Assembly (NCBI RefSeq): GCF_020991375.1
Contig: NZ_JAJLQZ010000006.1
Span: forward strand, 1 to 64,000
Direction: 5' to 3'
DNA from: Glycomyces amatae
Lineage (GTDB): Bacteria; Actinomycetota; Actinomycetes; Mycobacteriales; Micromonosporaceae
DNA: 64,000 nt
A model generated the notes under the pieces. The model was not told the DNA's origin, made no database searches, and saw nothing but the letters and a program-made list of their open reading frames with translations. Of this stretch, positions 26,703 to 34,719 are shown one piece after another. Within the stretch, counting starts at the first letter, position 1, and each line of letters opens with the position of its first letter. The translations under genes were made by a program, and so were the position numbers.

Positions 26703-27623
26703 GTGACCCGCAAGACCTTCGCCGACAGCGCCGCCCTCAAGCAGGGCCCGTGGACCCACCGGCACATCGATGCCAACGGCTCGCGCTTCCACGTGGTCGA
26801 GGCCGGGGAGGGCCCGCTCATCCTGCTGCTGCACGGCTTCCCGGAGTTCTGGTGGGCCTGGCGCCGCCAGATCCCGGCCCTCGCCGACGCGGGCTTCCGC
26901 GTCGTCGCCGCCGACCTGCGCGGCTACGGGGCCTCCGACAAGCCGCCGCGCGGCTACGACGCGTACACGATGGCCGCCGACGTCGTCGGGCTCGTCCGGG
27001 CCCTCGGCGAGCGCGAGGCGACCGTGGTCGGCCACGACCTCGGCGGCATCCTCGGCTTCGCCGCCGCCGCGTTCCACCCCCGGCAGTTCAAGTCCCTGGT
27101 GGTGCTCGGCGCGGCCCACCCGCTGCGCCAGCGCGCGGCGCTGGCAGTGGACCCGAAGGGCCAGCTGACGGCCTCGCGGCACCTGTTCGCGTTCCAGATG
27201 CCGCGCTACGAGCACAAGCTGACCGCCTGGGACGCGCGCAAGGTCGCCGACCTCATGTACACGTGGTCGGGGCCGGGCTGGCGCGGCAGCCGGGACTTCC
27301 AGGAGTACGTGCGGGCCTGCCGCGACGTCATCCAGATCCCGCAGGCGGCGTTCTGCGCCCTGGAGGCGTTCCGGTGGCCGTTCCGCACCGCGATGGGCCT
27401 GGCGGGGCGGCGGTTCGTGAAGCTCCTCCAGCGCCCGACCCCGGTGCCGACGCTCCAGCTGCACGGCGCGCTCGACAAGTGCGTGCTGCCGCGCACCGCC
27501 CAGGGCTCGGGCCGGTACGTGCACGGCCGCTACGAGTGGAAGCTCCTGGACGGCATCGGGCACTTCCCGCAGCAGGAGGCGCCGGAGACGGTGACGAAGG
27601 AGATCATCCGCTGGGCGGCGTGA
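26703..27623 (+). CDS. Alpha/beta hydrolase, epoxide-hydrolase-like
   Basis: The protein has 306 aa from GTG 26703, probably leaderless (TACGCT ends 7 bp upstream). Family motifs are the oxyanion HGFPEFWWAWR, the nucleophile elbow VVGHDLGG (Asp, as in epoxide hydrolases and haloalkane dehalogenases rather than Ser), and the base in GIGHFPQQEAP. RYEHKLTAWDARKV lies in the cap region. The physiological substrate is unknown. Confidence 0.85.
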   Translation: MTRKTFADSAALKQGPWTHRHIDANGSRFHVVEAGEGPLILLLHGFPEFWWAWRRQIPALADAGFRVVAADLRGYGASDKPPRGYDAYTMAADVVGLVRALGEREATVVGHDLGGILGFAAAAFHPRQFKSLVVLGAAHPLRQRAALAVDPKGQLTASRHLFAFQMPRYEHKLTAWDARKVADLMYTWSGPGWRGSRDFQEYVRACRDVIQIPQAAFCALEAFRWPFRTAMGLAGRRFVKLLQRPTPVPTLQLHGALDKCVLPRTAQGSGRYVHGRYEWKLLDGIGHFPQQEAPETVTKEIIRWAA

Positions 27624-27639
27624 GGGCCGAGCCAGTGTC

Positions 27640-27829
27640 GTACAAAGTACAACGTACAGGACACGACATACGGTGCACGGAGGAAAAGCCGTACGGAGTA
27701 CACCGTACTGAGCACGGAGAAAGGCATCGCACAAAGTACACCGTACGACGCACGAACACCGGCATCCCCGTGAAACGCACACCATAAAACGTACTTAGTA
27801 CGATGTACATCGCACAACGTACCCCGTAC
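27640..27829. repeat. Heptad array of GTAC-type repeats
   Basis: Thirteen exact GTAC tetramers occur in 190 bp and nearly all are exactly 7 bp apart in clusters: 27640, 27647, 27654; 27691, 27698, 27705; 27736, 27743; 27791, 27798, 27805; 27819, 27826. Intervening phases are often GCAC, ATAC or ACAC (27661, 27668, 27675, 27712, 27729, 27750, 27777, 27812). About one GTAC would be expected by chance. The block lies between the hydrolase stop and the amidohydrolase start and is less GC-rich than its surroundings. It looks like a multi-site operator or a degenerate 7-bp tandem repeat. Confidence 0.85.
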
Positions 27830-27867
27830 GAAAAGACGAGTGGGACGCTCCACGAATCCGCGCATCC

Positions 27868-27885
27868 ACTAGCCGCACGGCTAGT
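27868..27885. promoter_or_regulatory. Operator-like palindrome upstream of the amidohydrolase gene
   Basis: ACTAGCCG and CGGCTAGT are perfect inverted arms separated by CA, about 70 bp before the amidohydrolase ATG. It could be a TetR- or GntR-type operator. No matching regulator gene is adjacent. Confidence 0.45.
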
Positions 27886-27952
27886 TCATCGGGCAGTATG
27901 GGGCCGGGGCCACCGCCCCGACCACCCCATGAGGCACCTGGAAGGCGGGTTC

Positions 27953-29095
27953 ATGTCCGAATCCCAGTACGCGCTGCGCGGCGCGACGATCGTCCCCATC
28001 ACCTCCGCGCCGATCGAGAACGGCGTGATCATCGTGCGGGACGGGCGCATCGACGCCGTCGGCGGCCCCGACCTGCCCGTGCCCGACGACCTCCCCGTCC
28101 ACGACGCCGCCGGCAAGTGGATCGTGCCGGGCCTGATCGACGCCCACACCCACCTGGGCGTCCACGAGACCGGCGAGGGCTGGGCGGGCGACGACACGAA
28201 CGAGGGCACCGACCCGAACACCGCCTACGTCCGCGCGCTCGACGGGATCAACCCGGCCGAGGCCGGGTTCGCGGACGCCGTCGCGGGCGGCGTGCTGGCC
28301 GCGTGCGTCAACCCGGGGTCGGCGAACGTCATCGGCGGCGAGTGCGTCGTCGTCAAGACCGCGGGCGGGCGGCTGGTGGACGAGCTGGTGATGCGCTCCC
28401 CCGCCGGGATCAAGTCGGCGCTCGGCGAGAACCCGAAGCGTGTCTACGGCGAGAAGGGCCAGACCCCCAAGACCCGCATGGGCGTCGCAGGCGTGCTGCG
28501 CCAGGCGTTCGTCGCGGCCGAGCGGTACCGGGACGCGGAGGCCCCCGACCGGGACCTGCGGCTCGAGAACCTCGTGAAGGTCCTCGACGGCGAGATCCCG
28601 TGGCGCCAGCACTGCCACCGCGCCGACGACATCGCGACGGCGATCCGGGTGTCGGAGGAGTTCGGCTACCGGCTGGTGCTCGACCACGGCACCGAGGCGC
28701 ACCTGCTCGCCGACGTCATCGCGGCCAAGGGCATCCCGGTGCTGTTCGGGCCGCTGCTGACGGCCCGCGCGAAGGTCGAGACCGCCAAGCGCTTCCCCGA
28801 GAACGCGGTGCGGATGGCCGAGGCGGGCGTGGAGCTGGTCATCATGACCGACCACCCGGTGGTACCGGTCCAGTACCTGATCGTGCAGGTCATGGAGTGC
28901 GTCAAGGCCGGTCTGGACCGCGAGGCGGCGCTGCGGTCGGTGACCCTCAACCCGGCGCGCGTGCTGGGCGTGGAGGACCGGATCGGCTCGCTCGAGGCGG
29001 GCAAGGACGCCGACTTCTGCGTGTGGTCGGGCGACCCGCTCGACTACTACTCGCGCGTGGAGCGGGCCTACATCGACGGTGCGCAGGTCGCCTAG
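27953..29095 (+). CDS. Metal-dependent amidohydrolase
   Basis: The protein has 380 aa from ATG 27953, with GGAAGG 7 bp upstream. It has the amidohydrolase layout: an N-terminal beta domain (LRGATIVPITSAPIENG), the metal motif DAHTHLG, later histidines in RQHCHRADD and HGTEAHLL, the metal Asp in VIMTDHPVVP, and the C-terminal LNPARVLGVEDRIGSLEAGKDADF. It is closest in style to imidazolonepropionase-like amidohydrolases; the substrate is not evident. The GTAC array and a palindrome lie upstream. Confidence 0.85.
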   Translation: MSESQYALRGATIVPITSAPIENGVIIVRDGRIDAVGGPDLPVPDDLPVHDAAGKWIVPGLIDAHTHLGVHETGEGWAGDDTNEGTDPNTAYVRALDGINPAEAGFADAVAGGVLAACVNPGSANVIGGECVVVKTAGGRLVDELVMRSPAGIKSALGENPKRVYGEKGQTPKTRMGVAGVLRQAFVAAERYRDAEAPDRDLRLENLVKVLDGEIPWRQHCHRADDIATAIRVSEEFGYRLVLDHGTEAHLLADVIAAKGIPVLFGPLLTARAKVETAKRFPENAVRMAEAGVELVIMTDHPVVPVQYLIVQVMECVKAGLDREAALRSVTLNPARVLGVEDRIGSLEAGKDADFCVWSGDPLDYYSRVERAYIDGAQVA

Positions 29096-29103
29096 GCATC
29101 GGA

Positions 29104-29135
29104 GCGGGGCCGGGGATCGCGATCCCCGGCCCCGC
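29104..29135. terminator. Bidirectional terminator hairpin
   Basis: A perfect 15-bp inverted repeat (29104-29118 / 29121-29135; left arm GCGGGGCCGGGGATC) with a 2-bp loop lies between the convergent amidohydrolase gene and the small gene at 29155. Confidence 0.75.
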
Positions 29136-29154
29136 CGCGCGTGCTCGTGCGGCC

Positions 29155-29361
29155 CTAGGCGGCCCTGCGGACGTCGGCCCGCTTCGGCAGCCGGGCCTCC
29201 GCCCGCAGGTCGCGGGCGATGAGGCCCCGGCGGGCGGCGGTGACGCCGTCCGCGATGCGCTCGAAGAGCGTGGGGCGGTGCGGGACGACCGGGGCGTCGG
29301 GCAGGGCCGACTCGGCCTCGGACTTGATCAGCTGCATGGCCAGGAGCGCGTAGGCGTCCAT
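29155..29361 (-). CDS. Small hypothetical protein (68 aa)
   Basis: The ATG at 29361 has GGAAGGAA 7 bp upstream, which favours it over the longer open frame. The product (MDAYALLAMQLIKSEAES...) has an amphipathic N-terminus and a basic C-terminal half (TAARRGLIARDLRAEARL). There is no signal peptide or clear membrane helix. I do not recognise a family. Confidence 0.6.
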   Translation of the reverse strand: MDAYALLAMQLIKSEAESALPDAPVVPHRPTLFERIADGVTAARRGLIARDLRAEARLPKRADVRRAA

Positions 29362-29741
29362 CGGTGGTTCCTTCCGGGCGGTGATGCGAACGGCGTGCCG
29401 CGCCGGTGCGGCGGTGAGGCCCCTCCCGCGGTGCGGGCCGGTTTCCGGGCCTCGCGGACCACTCTGGCCGGTGCGTGTCACCGGCTCGTTACGCCGCAGG
29501 AAACCCTCGGACAAGCCTGGTGAACACCAGTGTGCCGATGATGCGCCGCGTCACAGGCCCGCCGGTCGGCGTCCGCCGCGGGCTCCCGCGCGGGCGGGCG
29601 GGTCCGGCCGACCTCGGGGAACCCCCACCGCCAGGTCACCCCAGCTCCCGCGCGTGCGGGCGGTCATGTCCGGTCGCCGTCCGCTCGGCGGTCGCGCGCG
29701 ACCCGGCCCCCGGCGGCCGGGCGCCGCGCCTCGCGGTCGCC
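29362..29741. other. 380-bp intergenic region
   Basis: No convincing gene is seen. It holds the promoter of the small gene. Two imperfect copies of a GC-rich word beginning GCTCCCGCGCG occur at 29582 and 29644, 62 bp apart, but there is no third copy. Confidence 0.55.
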
Positions 29742-30290
29742 TCACGCCGAGGGGCGCCTGGGCAGCACCCAGTCCGGCCGCGGGAAGTGGCAGGTGTAGC
29801 CGTTCGGGTAGGTGATCAGGTAGTCCTGGTGCTCGGGCTCGGCCTCCCAGAACGGGCCGGCGGGCTCGATCGTCGTGACCGCCTTGCCCGGCCACAGCCC
29901 CGAGGCGTCGACGTCCGCGATCGTGTCGCGCGCGATCCGCTCCTGCTCGGCGTCGAGCGGGAAGATCGCCGACCGGTAGCTGGTGCCGATGTCGTTGCCC
30001 TGGCGGTTCAGCGTCGAGGGGTCGTGGATCTGGAAGAAGAACGCCAGGACGTCGCGGTACGTCGTCCGGGTCGGGTCGAAGACGATCTCGACCGCTTCGG
30101 CGTGGCCGGGGTGCTTGCGGTACGTCGCGTGGTCGTTCTCGCCGCCGGTGTAGCCGACGCGCGTGTCCAGGACGCCGGGCTGGCGGCGGATGAGGTCCTC
30201 CATGCCCCAGAAGCACCCTCCGGCCAGCACGGCCGTCTCCGTGCCCGGCCTGCGGGTGATCTCGCCGGTGTCGTGCGTTCCGCTGGTCAT
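29742..30290 (-). CDS. msrA: Peptide methionine sulfoxide reductase MsrA
   Basis: MsrA reduces S-methionine sulfoxide in proteins. It has 182 aa. The catalytic Cys26 is in [11 protein letters not shown], and [17 protein letters not shown] and [23 protein letters not shown] are family blocks. The usual resolving cysteines at the far C-terminus are not obvious; one cysteine is in TCHFPRPD. It stands alone. Confidence 0.95.
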   Translation of the reverse strand: MTSGTHDTGEITRRPGTETAVLAGGCFWGMEDLIRRQPGVLDTRVGYTGGENDHATYRKHPGHAEAVEIVFDPTRTTYRDVLAFFFQIHDPSTLNRQGNDIGTSYRSAIFPLDAEQERIARDTIADVDASGLWPGKAVTTIEPAGPFWEAEPEHQDYLITYPNGYTCHFPRPDWVLPRRPSA

Positions 30291-30384
30291 GGTGCGTGCT
30301 CCTCACTGCTGGTGCCGGCCGCGTCGGACGGCGGCCGGAGCCCGCCGCGCCCCTCGGGTTCGGGGAGCCGCGCCGGGACCGGGT

Positions 30385-31107
30385 TCATGCGCCGCCGGGT
30401 GCGGCGCCACTGGCTACAACCCCGCAGTACTGTCTTTTGGTTCTCGCGGGGGCCGACTGTGACCGCGATCTCGGCCGGTCGGTCGGGCGGGCGTCCTTCG
30501 GCTCCTCTTCGAGGTACCCGTTGGCGGTCAGGTAGGCGCGGATCTTGCGCCGGGCGTCGAACACGGCCTTGTATATCGCGCCGCGGCTCGAGCCGGACCG
30601 GGCCGCCATCGCGTCCAGGGGGACGCCGTCGAGCACGACGGCGACGAAGAGGCGCCGCTGGTGGTCGGTCAGCGTGTCGGCCACGGCCCGGCGCACCGCG
30701 ACGACCAGGTCCCGGTGCTGGGTCCGCGTCGGCGGGTCGTCGCCGAAGCGCGCCGGGAGCCGGTCCCAGTCCTCGGCGTCCAGGGAGACCGCGCCCCGGC
30801 GCCAGTGGTGGCGGGCGAGTTTGCTCGCGACCTCCAGGACCGCGAAGCGGTACGCCCAGGTCGTGAACCGGCTCTCTCCGCGAAAGGTGCCGAGCTTCGC
30901 CAGCAGGGAGACCATGGCGTCGTCGGCGGCCTGATGCGCGAGGTCGTCGAGTTCGGACCCGCCGATGCGGGCGGCGGGTCCGCGCCGGTAGGCCTCGTGG
31001 CGGGCCACTCGAAGCAGCAGGCCGTGCAGGTCCACCAAGGCCGAGTCCCGCTCGGCGCCGGTGGTGCCGCCGAGCGCGGTCAGCCACGAGGTCGAATCCA
31101 TGTCCAT
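30385..31107 (-). CDS. ECF-type RNA polymerase sigma factor
   Basis: The start at ATG 31107 is chosen because GGAG lies 9 bp upstream; it gives 240 aa, and ATG 31122 and a frame open to 31218 are alternatives. Sigma region 2 is visible (DDLAHQAADDAMVSLL, FRGESRFTTWAYRFAVLEV), as is region 4 with its HTH (LTDHQRRLFVAVVLDGVPL, SRGAIYKAVFDARRKIRAYL). The C-terminal 45 residues after the sigma domain are polar and basic (RPTDRPRSRSQ). No anti-sigma gene is adjacent, so the signal is unknown. Confidence 0.87.
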   Translation of the reverse strand: MDMDSTSWLTALGGTTGAERDSALVDLHGLLLRVARHEAYRRGPAARIGGSELDDLAHQAADDAMVSLLAKLGTFRGESRFTTWAYRFAVLEVASKLARHHWRRGAVSLDAEDWDRLPARFGDDPPTRTQHRDLVVAVRRAVADTLTDHQRRLFVAVVLDGVPLDAMAARSGSSRGAIYKAVFDARRKIRAYLTANGYLEEEPKDARPTDRPRSRSQSAPARTKRQYCGVVASGAAPGGA

Positions 31108-31457
31108 GTCGGTCAGCTCCATTCCGGCGAGGTCGGCCCTCAAGGCGTCGCACCGCCCTGCCGACACCCACAACAGAACGATATCGTCCAGAATAAGTTG
31201 GCGCAACGGGTTCGACAAGGGCGCCTTCGAGCCCGGAAGCCACGGCCCTCAGCAGGCTATGCACATGATGAGCAGGCATAAAAGAGTCGAGAGTAGGACG
31301 GCACCAGGAGCCGCCCCCGGTCGTCTCAAGCAGATGGAATGTGTACTATTGCGTCCTGTTGGATCGGCGGCGCGTCGAACGTCGCCGGCGCCCGAGTCGG
31401 CATGGCGATCGCGGTCGGCTCCCGCGCCGCACCGTGGTTCACGCTGCCCTTTTTCAG

Positions 31458-31463
31458 TACCAT
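31458..31463 (+). promoter_or_regulatory. -10 element of a probable leaderless TetR promoter
   Basis: TACCAT ends 6 bp before GTG 31470 and no Shine-Dalgarno lies between. TTCACG 14 bp further upstream could be a -35 box, but the spacer is short. Confidence 0.4.
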
Positions 31464-31469
31464 GGTGGC

Positions 31470-32117
31470 GTGGAGGAGAGTTCGCACCCGATCACGGCCG
31501 CGCGGCTGACCGCGCGCGGTGCGAGGACGCGGTCGCGGATCGTCGCCAGCGCCGCGGATCTGATGCGCGTGCGCGGGGTGGGCGGCACGACTCTGGACGA
31601 TGTCGTCTCGGCGAGCAACGTCAGCAAATCGCAGCTGTACCGGCACTTCGAGGACAAACCGGCCCTGGTGCGGGCGGTGATCGAACTGGTGGGCGAGCGG
31701 ACCATCACCGTCGAGCGCGAACGCCTCGAGAAGGTGCGCACGTTCGCGGGCCTGCGGCGGTGGCGGGACGCGCTCATCGAGAACAACTCCCTGCACGAGG
31801 GCCGGTACGGGTGCTCGCTGGGGTCCCTGGCGAACGAGGTCTCCGATCAGGACGCGGTCGCCCGCCGCCAGCTCCAGGACCTGTTCACGGCGTGGCAGGA
31901 GCTCTTCGAAGGCGTCCTCCGCCGGCTCCAGGCGGAAGGGCGCGTCCCTCCCGACGCCGACGTGGGCCGGCTCGCGACCGGGTTCGTGGCGGCCGTCCAG
32001 GGCGGCTACCTGCTGGCGCAGACCGCCCGCGACGTCGCGCCGATGGCCTCCGCCGTCGACATGGCGATCGCGCATCTGCACCTGCTCGCCGGCGGGCAGG
32101 GCGAGGCGCCGCGGTGA
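31470..32117 (+). CDS. TetR family transcriptional regulator
   Basis: The protein has 215 aa from GTG 31470. The N-terminal helix-turn-helix is clear: TRSRIVASAADLMRVRGVGGT ends at the turn, followed by LDDVVSASNVSKSQLYRHFEDKPALVRAV. The C-terminal ligand domain resembles the group with CSLGSLANEVSDQD, as in regulators controlled by small electrophiles or quinones. The target is unknown; the inverted repeats at 32.7 kb, before the MDR oxidoreductase gene, are a candidate. Confidence 0.88.
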   Translation: MEESSHPITAARLTARGARTRSRIVASAADLMRVRGVGGTTLDDVVSASNVSKSQLYRHFEDKPALVRAVIELVGERTITVERERLEKVRTFAGLRRWRDALIENNSLHEGRYGCSLGSLANEVSDQDAVARRQLQDLFTAWQELFEGVLRRLQAEGRVPPDADVGRLATGFVAAVQGGYLLAQTARDVAPMASAVDMAIAHLHLLAGGQGEAPR

Positions 32118-32173
32118 CCGCGTGCGGACCCCGTCCCCCGCACGCGGCGTCAGGCGCCGCCGAGCGCCTCCGC

Positions 32174-32566
32174 TCAGCCCCCGGCCGTGCGGTGGCGCGG
32201 TGTCGCGGGGTCGAGGACGTCGCGGTACTCGGGGTGGGCGTCGATGAACGCCGCCGCGAACGGGCAGGTGGCGATGGCGGTCTCGCCGCGCGCCCGAAGC
32301 CTGTCGAGCACGGCGCCGAGGAGCCCGACCGCTACACCCCTGCCCCGGTGCTCGGGGAGGACCGAGGTCGCCAGAAGGCTGACGCGGCCGCCGGCCCTGC
32401 TGTACACGAGGCCGGCGACGGTCTCGCCGTCCAGTGCCGCCTCGTAGACGCCGCGCTCGCTGTTCTCGGTGATGACGAGGCCTGCCGCCGGAGCCGGTGA
32501 CGCCGGGCCCGCCTCGTCCTGCTCGGGGCCGGTCAGCGTGACCATGCCCTCATCGCCGTCTGCCAT
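32174..32566 (-). CDS. Small GNAT-like acetyltransferase (YidJ/PF14542 type)
   Basis: The protein has 130 aa. It shows the short GNAT fold with SVLPEHRGRGVAVGLLGAVL as the acetyl-CoA loop and the diagnostic end TCPFAAAFIDAHPEYRDVL. The N-terminal 28 residues are Ala/Pro-rich. Proteins of this kind are small N-acetyltransferases of unknown substrate. Confidence 0.85.
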   Translation of the reverse strand: MADGDEGMVTLTGPEQDEAGPASPAPAAGLVITENSERGVYEAALDGETVAGLVYSRAGGRVSLLATSVLPEHRGRGVAVGLLGAVLDRLRARGETAIATCPFAAAFIDAHPEYRDVLDPATPRHRTAGG

Positions 32567-32700
32567 ACTGCCTCCTCGTTCGTTCGGCCGCCGGGCGGCC
32601 GAACACGGTGCTCGGGGGCCGGCCCGCCGGAATCCGCGAGCGGCTCCGGTGAGGCGGCCGACGGGACCGACCCGTCCAGTACATGAGCGTCGGCGGTTCG

Positions 32701-32789
32701 CGCCGTCTTACCGACGGCGTCCCGAGCGGTTCGCCTCCCCCGGCCGCCGCGCGTTCGCGAAAAACCCGGGCCTGAGCGGTAAGACGGCG
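32701..32789. repeat. Paired inverted repeats in a divergent promoter region
   Basis: CGCCGTCTTACCG (32701-32713) has an exact reverse-complement copy CGGTAAGACGGCG at 32777-32789, 63 bp away. The left copy also forms a local 7-bp hairpin (CGCCGTC / GACGGCG, 32701-32719). The pair lies between the divergent GNAT and MDR genes and may be two operator sites. Confidence 0.65.
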
Positions 32790-32860
32790 TTCGCAGGCGC
32801 CGCCAACGCCGTGAGGGGTGTCCGCCGCGATCACGCGGACCGACGTCGAGGAGGGGCCGG

Positions 32861-33778
32861 ATGAAGGCGATAGTGGTGACCGATGAGGCCGCGGGAACGG
32901 CCGGGATGACGCTAGAGGAGCGCCCGCGGCCCGAGGCGGCGGGGAACGACGTGCTCGTCGAAGTCCACGCGTCGGGGTTCACTCGCGACGAGCTGACCTG
33001 GCCCTCCACTTGGACCGACCGCCTGGGCCGGGACCGGGCGCCGTCGGTGCCGGGCCACGAGCTGGCCGGCGTGGTCGCCGCTCTCGGCTACGGCACGAGG
33101 GGGCTGTCCGTGGGGCAGCGGGTGTTCGGGCTCACCGACTGGACGCGCGACGGCACGCTGGCGGAGTACGCGGCGGTCGAGGCGCGCAACCTCGCCCCGC
33201 TGCCGGGGGACGTCGACTTCACGGTGGGCGCGAGCCTGCCGATCTCGGGGCTGACCGCGTGGCAGGGGCTGTTCGACCACGGCCGCCTCCAGGCGGGCCA
33301 GAGCGTCCTCGTGCACGGCGCCGCGGGCGCCGTCGGATCGATGGCGGCCCAGCTCGCCCGCGAGGCCGGGGCCCGCGTCATCGGCACCGGGCGCGCCGCC
33401 GACCGCCGGGCCGCGCTCGACTTCGGCGCACAGGAGTTCGTCGACCTCGACGGCGAGGCCCTGGAAGAGGTCGGCGAGGTCGACCTGGTGTTCGACGTGA
33501 TCGGCGGGGAGATCGGCAAGCGGTCGGCGCGGCTGGTCCGCGCCGGGGGGACGCTGGTGTCCGTCGCCGGCCCGCCGGAGGCGCGGCCCGCGGAGGGCCT
33601 GGCGATCGACTTCGTGGTCGAGTCCGACCGCGCCCAGCTGGGAGAGCTCGTCAAGCGGGTCCGCGAGGGGCGCCTGCGGACGGCCGTCGGGAACGTCGCG
33701 GCCCTCGACGACGCCGTCGCGGCGTTCAACCCGACCGAGCGGGCCAAGGGCAAGACGATCATCCTCGTGCGTCCGTGA
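32861..33778 (+). CDS. Zinc-independent MDR quinone/enone oxidoreductase
   Basis: The protein has 305 aa from ATG 32861. It is a medium-chain reductase of the quinone oxidoreductase type: the N-terminal GroES-like domain contains SVPGHELAGVV, and the Rossmann domain contains VLVHGAAGAVGSMAAQLA. There is no structural zinc cysteine cluster. The C-terminal ERAKGKTIILVRP is typical of NADPH:quinone reductases. Its stop overlaps the following gene (GTGA). Confidence 0.88.
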   Translation: MKAIVVTDEAAGTAGMTLEERPRPEAAGNDVLVEVHASGFTRDELTWPSTWTDRLGRDRAPSVPGHELAGVVAALGYGTRGLSVGQRVFGLTDWTRDGTLAEYAAVEARNLAPLPGDVDFTVGASLPISGLTAWQGLFDHGRLQAGQSVLVHGAAGAVGSMAAQLAREAGARVIGTGRAADRRAALDFGAQEFVDLDGEALEEVGEVDLVFDVIGGEIGKRSARLVRAGGTLVSVAGPPEARPAEGLAIDFVVESDRAQLGELVKRVREGRLRTAVGNVAALDDAVAAFNPTERAKGKTIILVRP

Positions 33779-34380
33779 GCGAGGGGCGCGCCGGGGCGGG
33801 GGCGGGCTTCGCGGCGATCCGGCAGGCGATCGTCGACGACCCCGGCAACGCCGCGATGGGAGCCCGGGGGTACCTGCCGCTGTACGCCGCCGGGCCCCGC
33901 GCCCGCGTCGCCGTGGTGGGGCAGGCACCCGGCAGGAGGGCGCAGGAGTCGAACACGGCCTGGAACGACGCCAGCGGGAAGCGGCTGTTCGAGTGGCTCG
34001 GCGTCACCGAGCGGGAGTTCCGCGACCCCGATCGGTTCGCGCTGCTGCCGATGGACTTCTACTATCCGGGCAAAGGGCCGACGGGCGACCTGCCGCCCCG
34101 GAAGGCGTTCGCCGCCCGGTGGCACCCGCCGCTGCTCCGGCTGATGCCCGGCATCCGGCTCACCGTCCTCATCGGCGGCTACGCGCAGGCCTACTACCTG
34201 GGCCCGCGGCGGCGGCGCAACCTGACCGAGACCGTTCGGGCGTTCCGCGACTACTCGCCGGACTTCATACCCGTCGCGCACCCCTCACCGCTCAACTTCC
34301 GCTGGCACGCCCGGAACCCGTGGTTCGCCGAGGAGCTGCTGCCGTTCCTGCGGCAGCGCGTGGCCGCCGCGCTCGGCTGA
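33775..34380 (+). CDS. Uracil-DNA glycosylase superfamily protein
   Basis: The protein has 201 aa from GTG 33775, overlapping the upstream stop. Motif 1 reads VVGQAPGRRAQES (the position of GQDPYH in family 1), MDFYYPGKGPTGD follows, and motif B is VAHPSPLNFRWH, close to the HPSPL of true uracil glycosylases. The water-activating residue of family 1 is not obvious in motif 1. A role in base excision repair is likely but the substrate is uncertain. Confidence 0.8.
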   Translation: MSEGRAGAGAGFAAIRQAIVDDPGNAAMGARGYLPLYAAGPRARVAVVGQAPGRRAQESNTAWNDASGKRLFEWLGVTEREFRDPDRFALLPMDFYYPGKGPTGDLPPRKAFAARWHPPLLRLMPGIRLTVLIGGYAQAYYLGPRRRRNLTETVRAFRDYSPDFIPVAHPSPLNFRWHARNPWFAEELLPFLRQRVAAALG

Positions 34381-34438
34381 CGCCGGGCCCGGTGATGCGG
34401 ACGCGGAGCGCTTCCGGCCGCCGCCTCGCCGGGCCGGT

Positions 34439-34705
34439 TCACCGGCCGGGCGGCGGGAACCGCAGGTACGACAGCCCGCTCATGCCGAGCCACAGGGCGC
34501 CCGGGCTCTGCACGAGTTGCAGCGTCACCTGACCGCAGGCCGCGCAGCGCGCGACCGCGCCCGGCGCGGCCGTGTAGACGCGGAAGTCCGCGACCGGGCG
34601 GACCGCGCCGCACCCGGCGCAGCGGGCCTCGGCGGTGGTGATGTCGGGTCTGAAGACCTGCCGGAGCGAACCGGCGAGCGCGTTGCCGTCGACGAAGTGG
34701 TCCAT
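34439..34705 (-). CDS. DUF6510-like double zinc-ribbon protein
   Basis: The protein has 88 aa. Two CxxC pairs (CAGC and CAAC) are spaced for one zinc ribbon; DGNALAGSLRQVF at the start and SGLSYLRF at the end match small actinobacterial proteins encoded beside molybdopterin oxidoreductases. It probably binds zinc or acts as a small redox partner; this is inferred from context. Confidence 0.7.
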   Translation of the reverse strand: MDHFVDGNALAGSLRQVFRPDITTAEARCAGCGAVRPVADFRVYTAAPGAVARCAACGQVTLQLVQSPGALWLGMSGLSYLRFPPPGR

Positions 34706-34719
34706 GGTGTCCTCCTAGG

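Noticed and set aside
29582..29665. Two GC-rich words (GCTCCCGCGCG...) 62 bp apart, resembling a one-spacer type I-E mini-array
   Set aside because: Only two imperfect copies, no relation to the repeat of the cas locus here, and the composition makes chance similarity easy.
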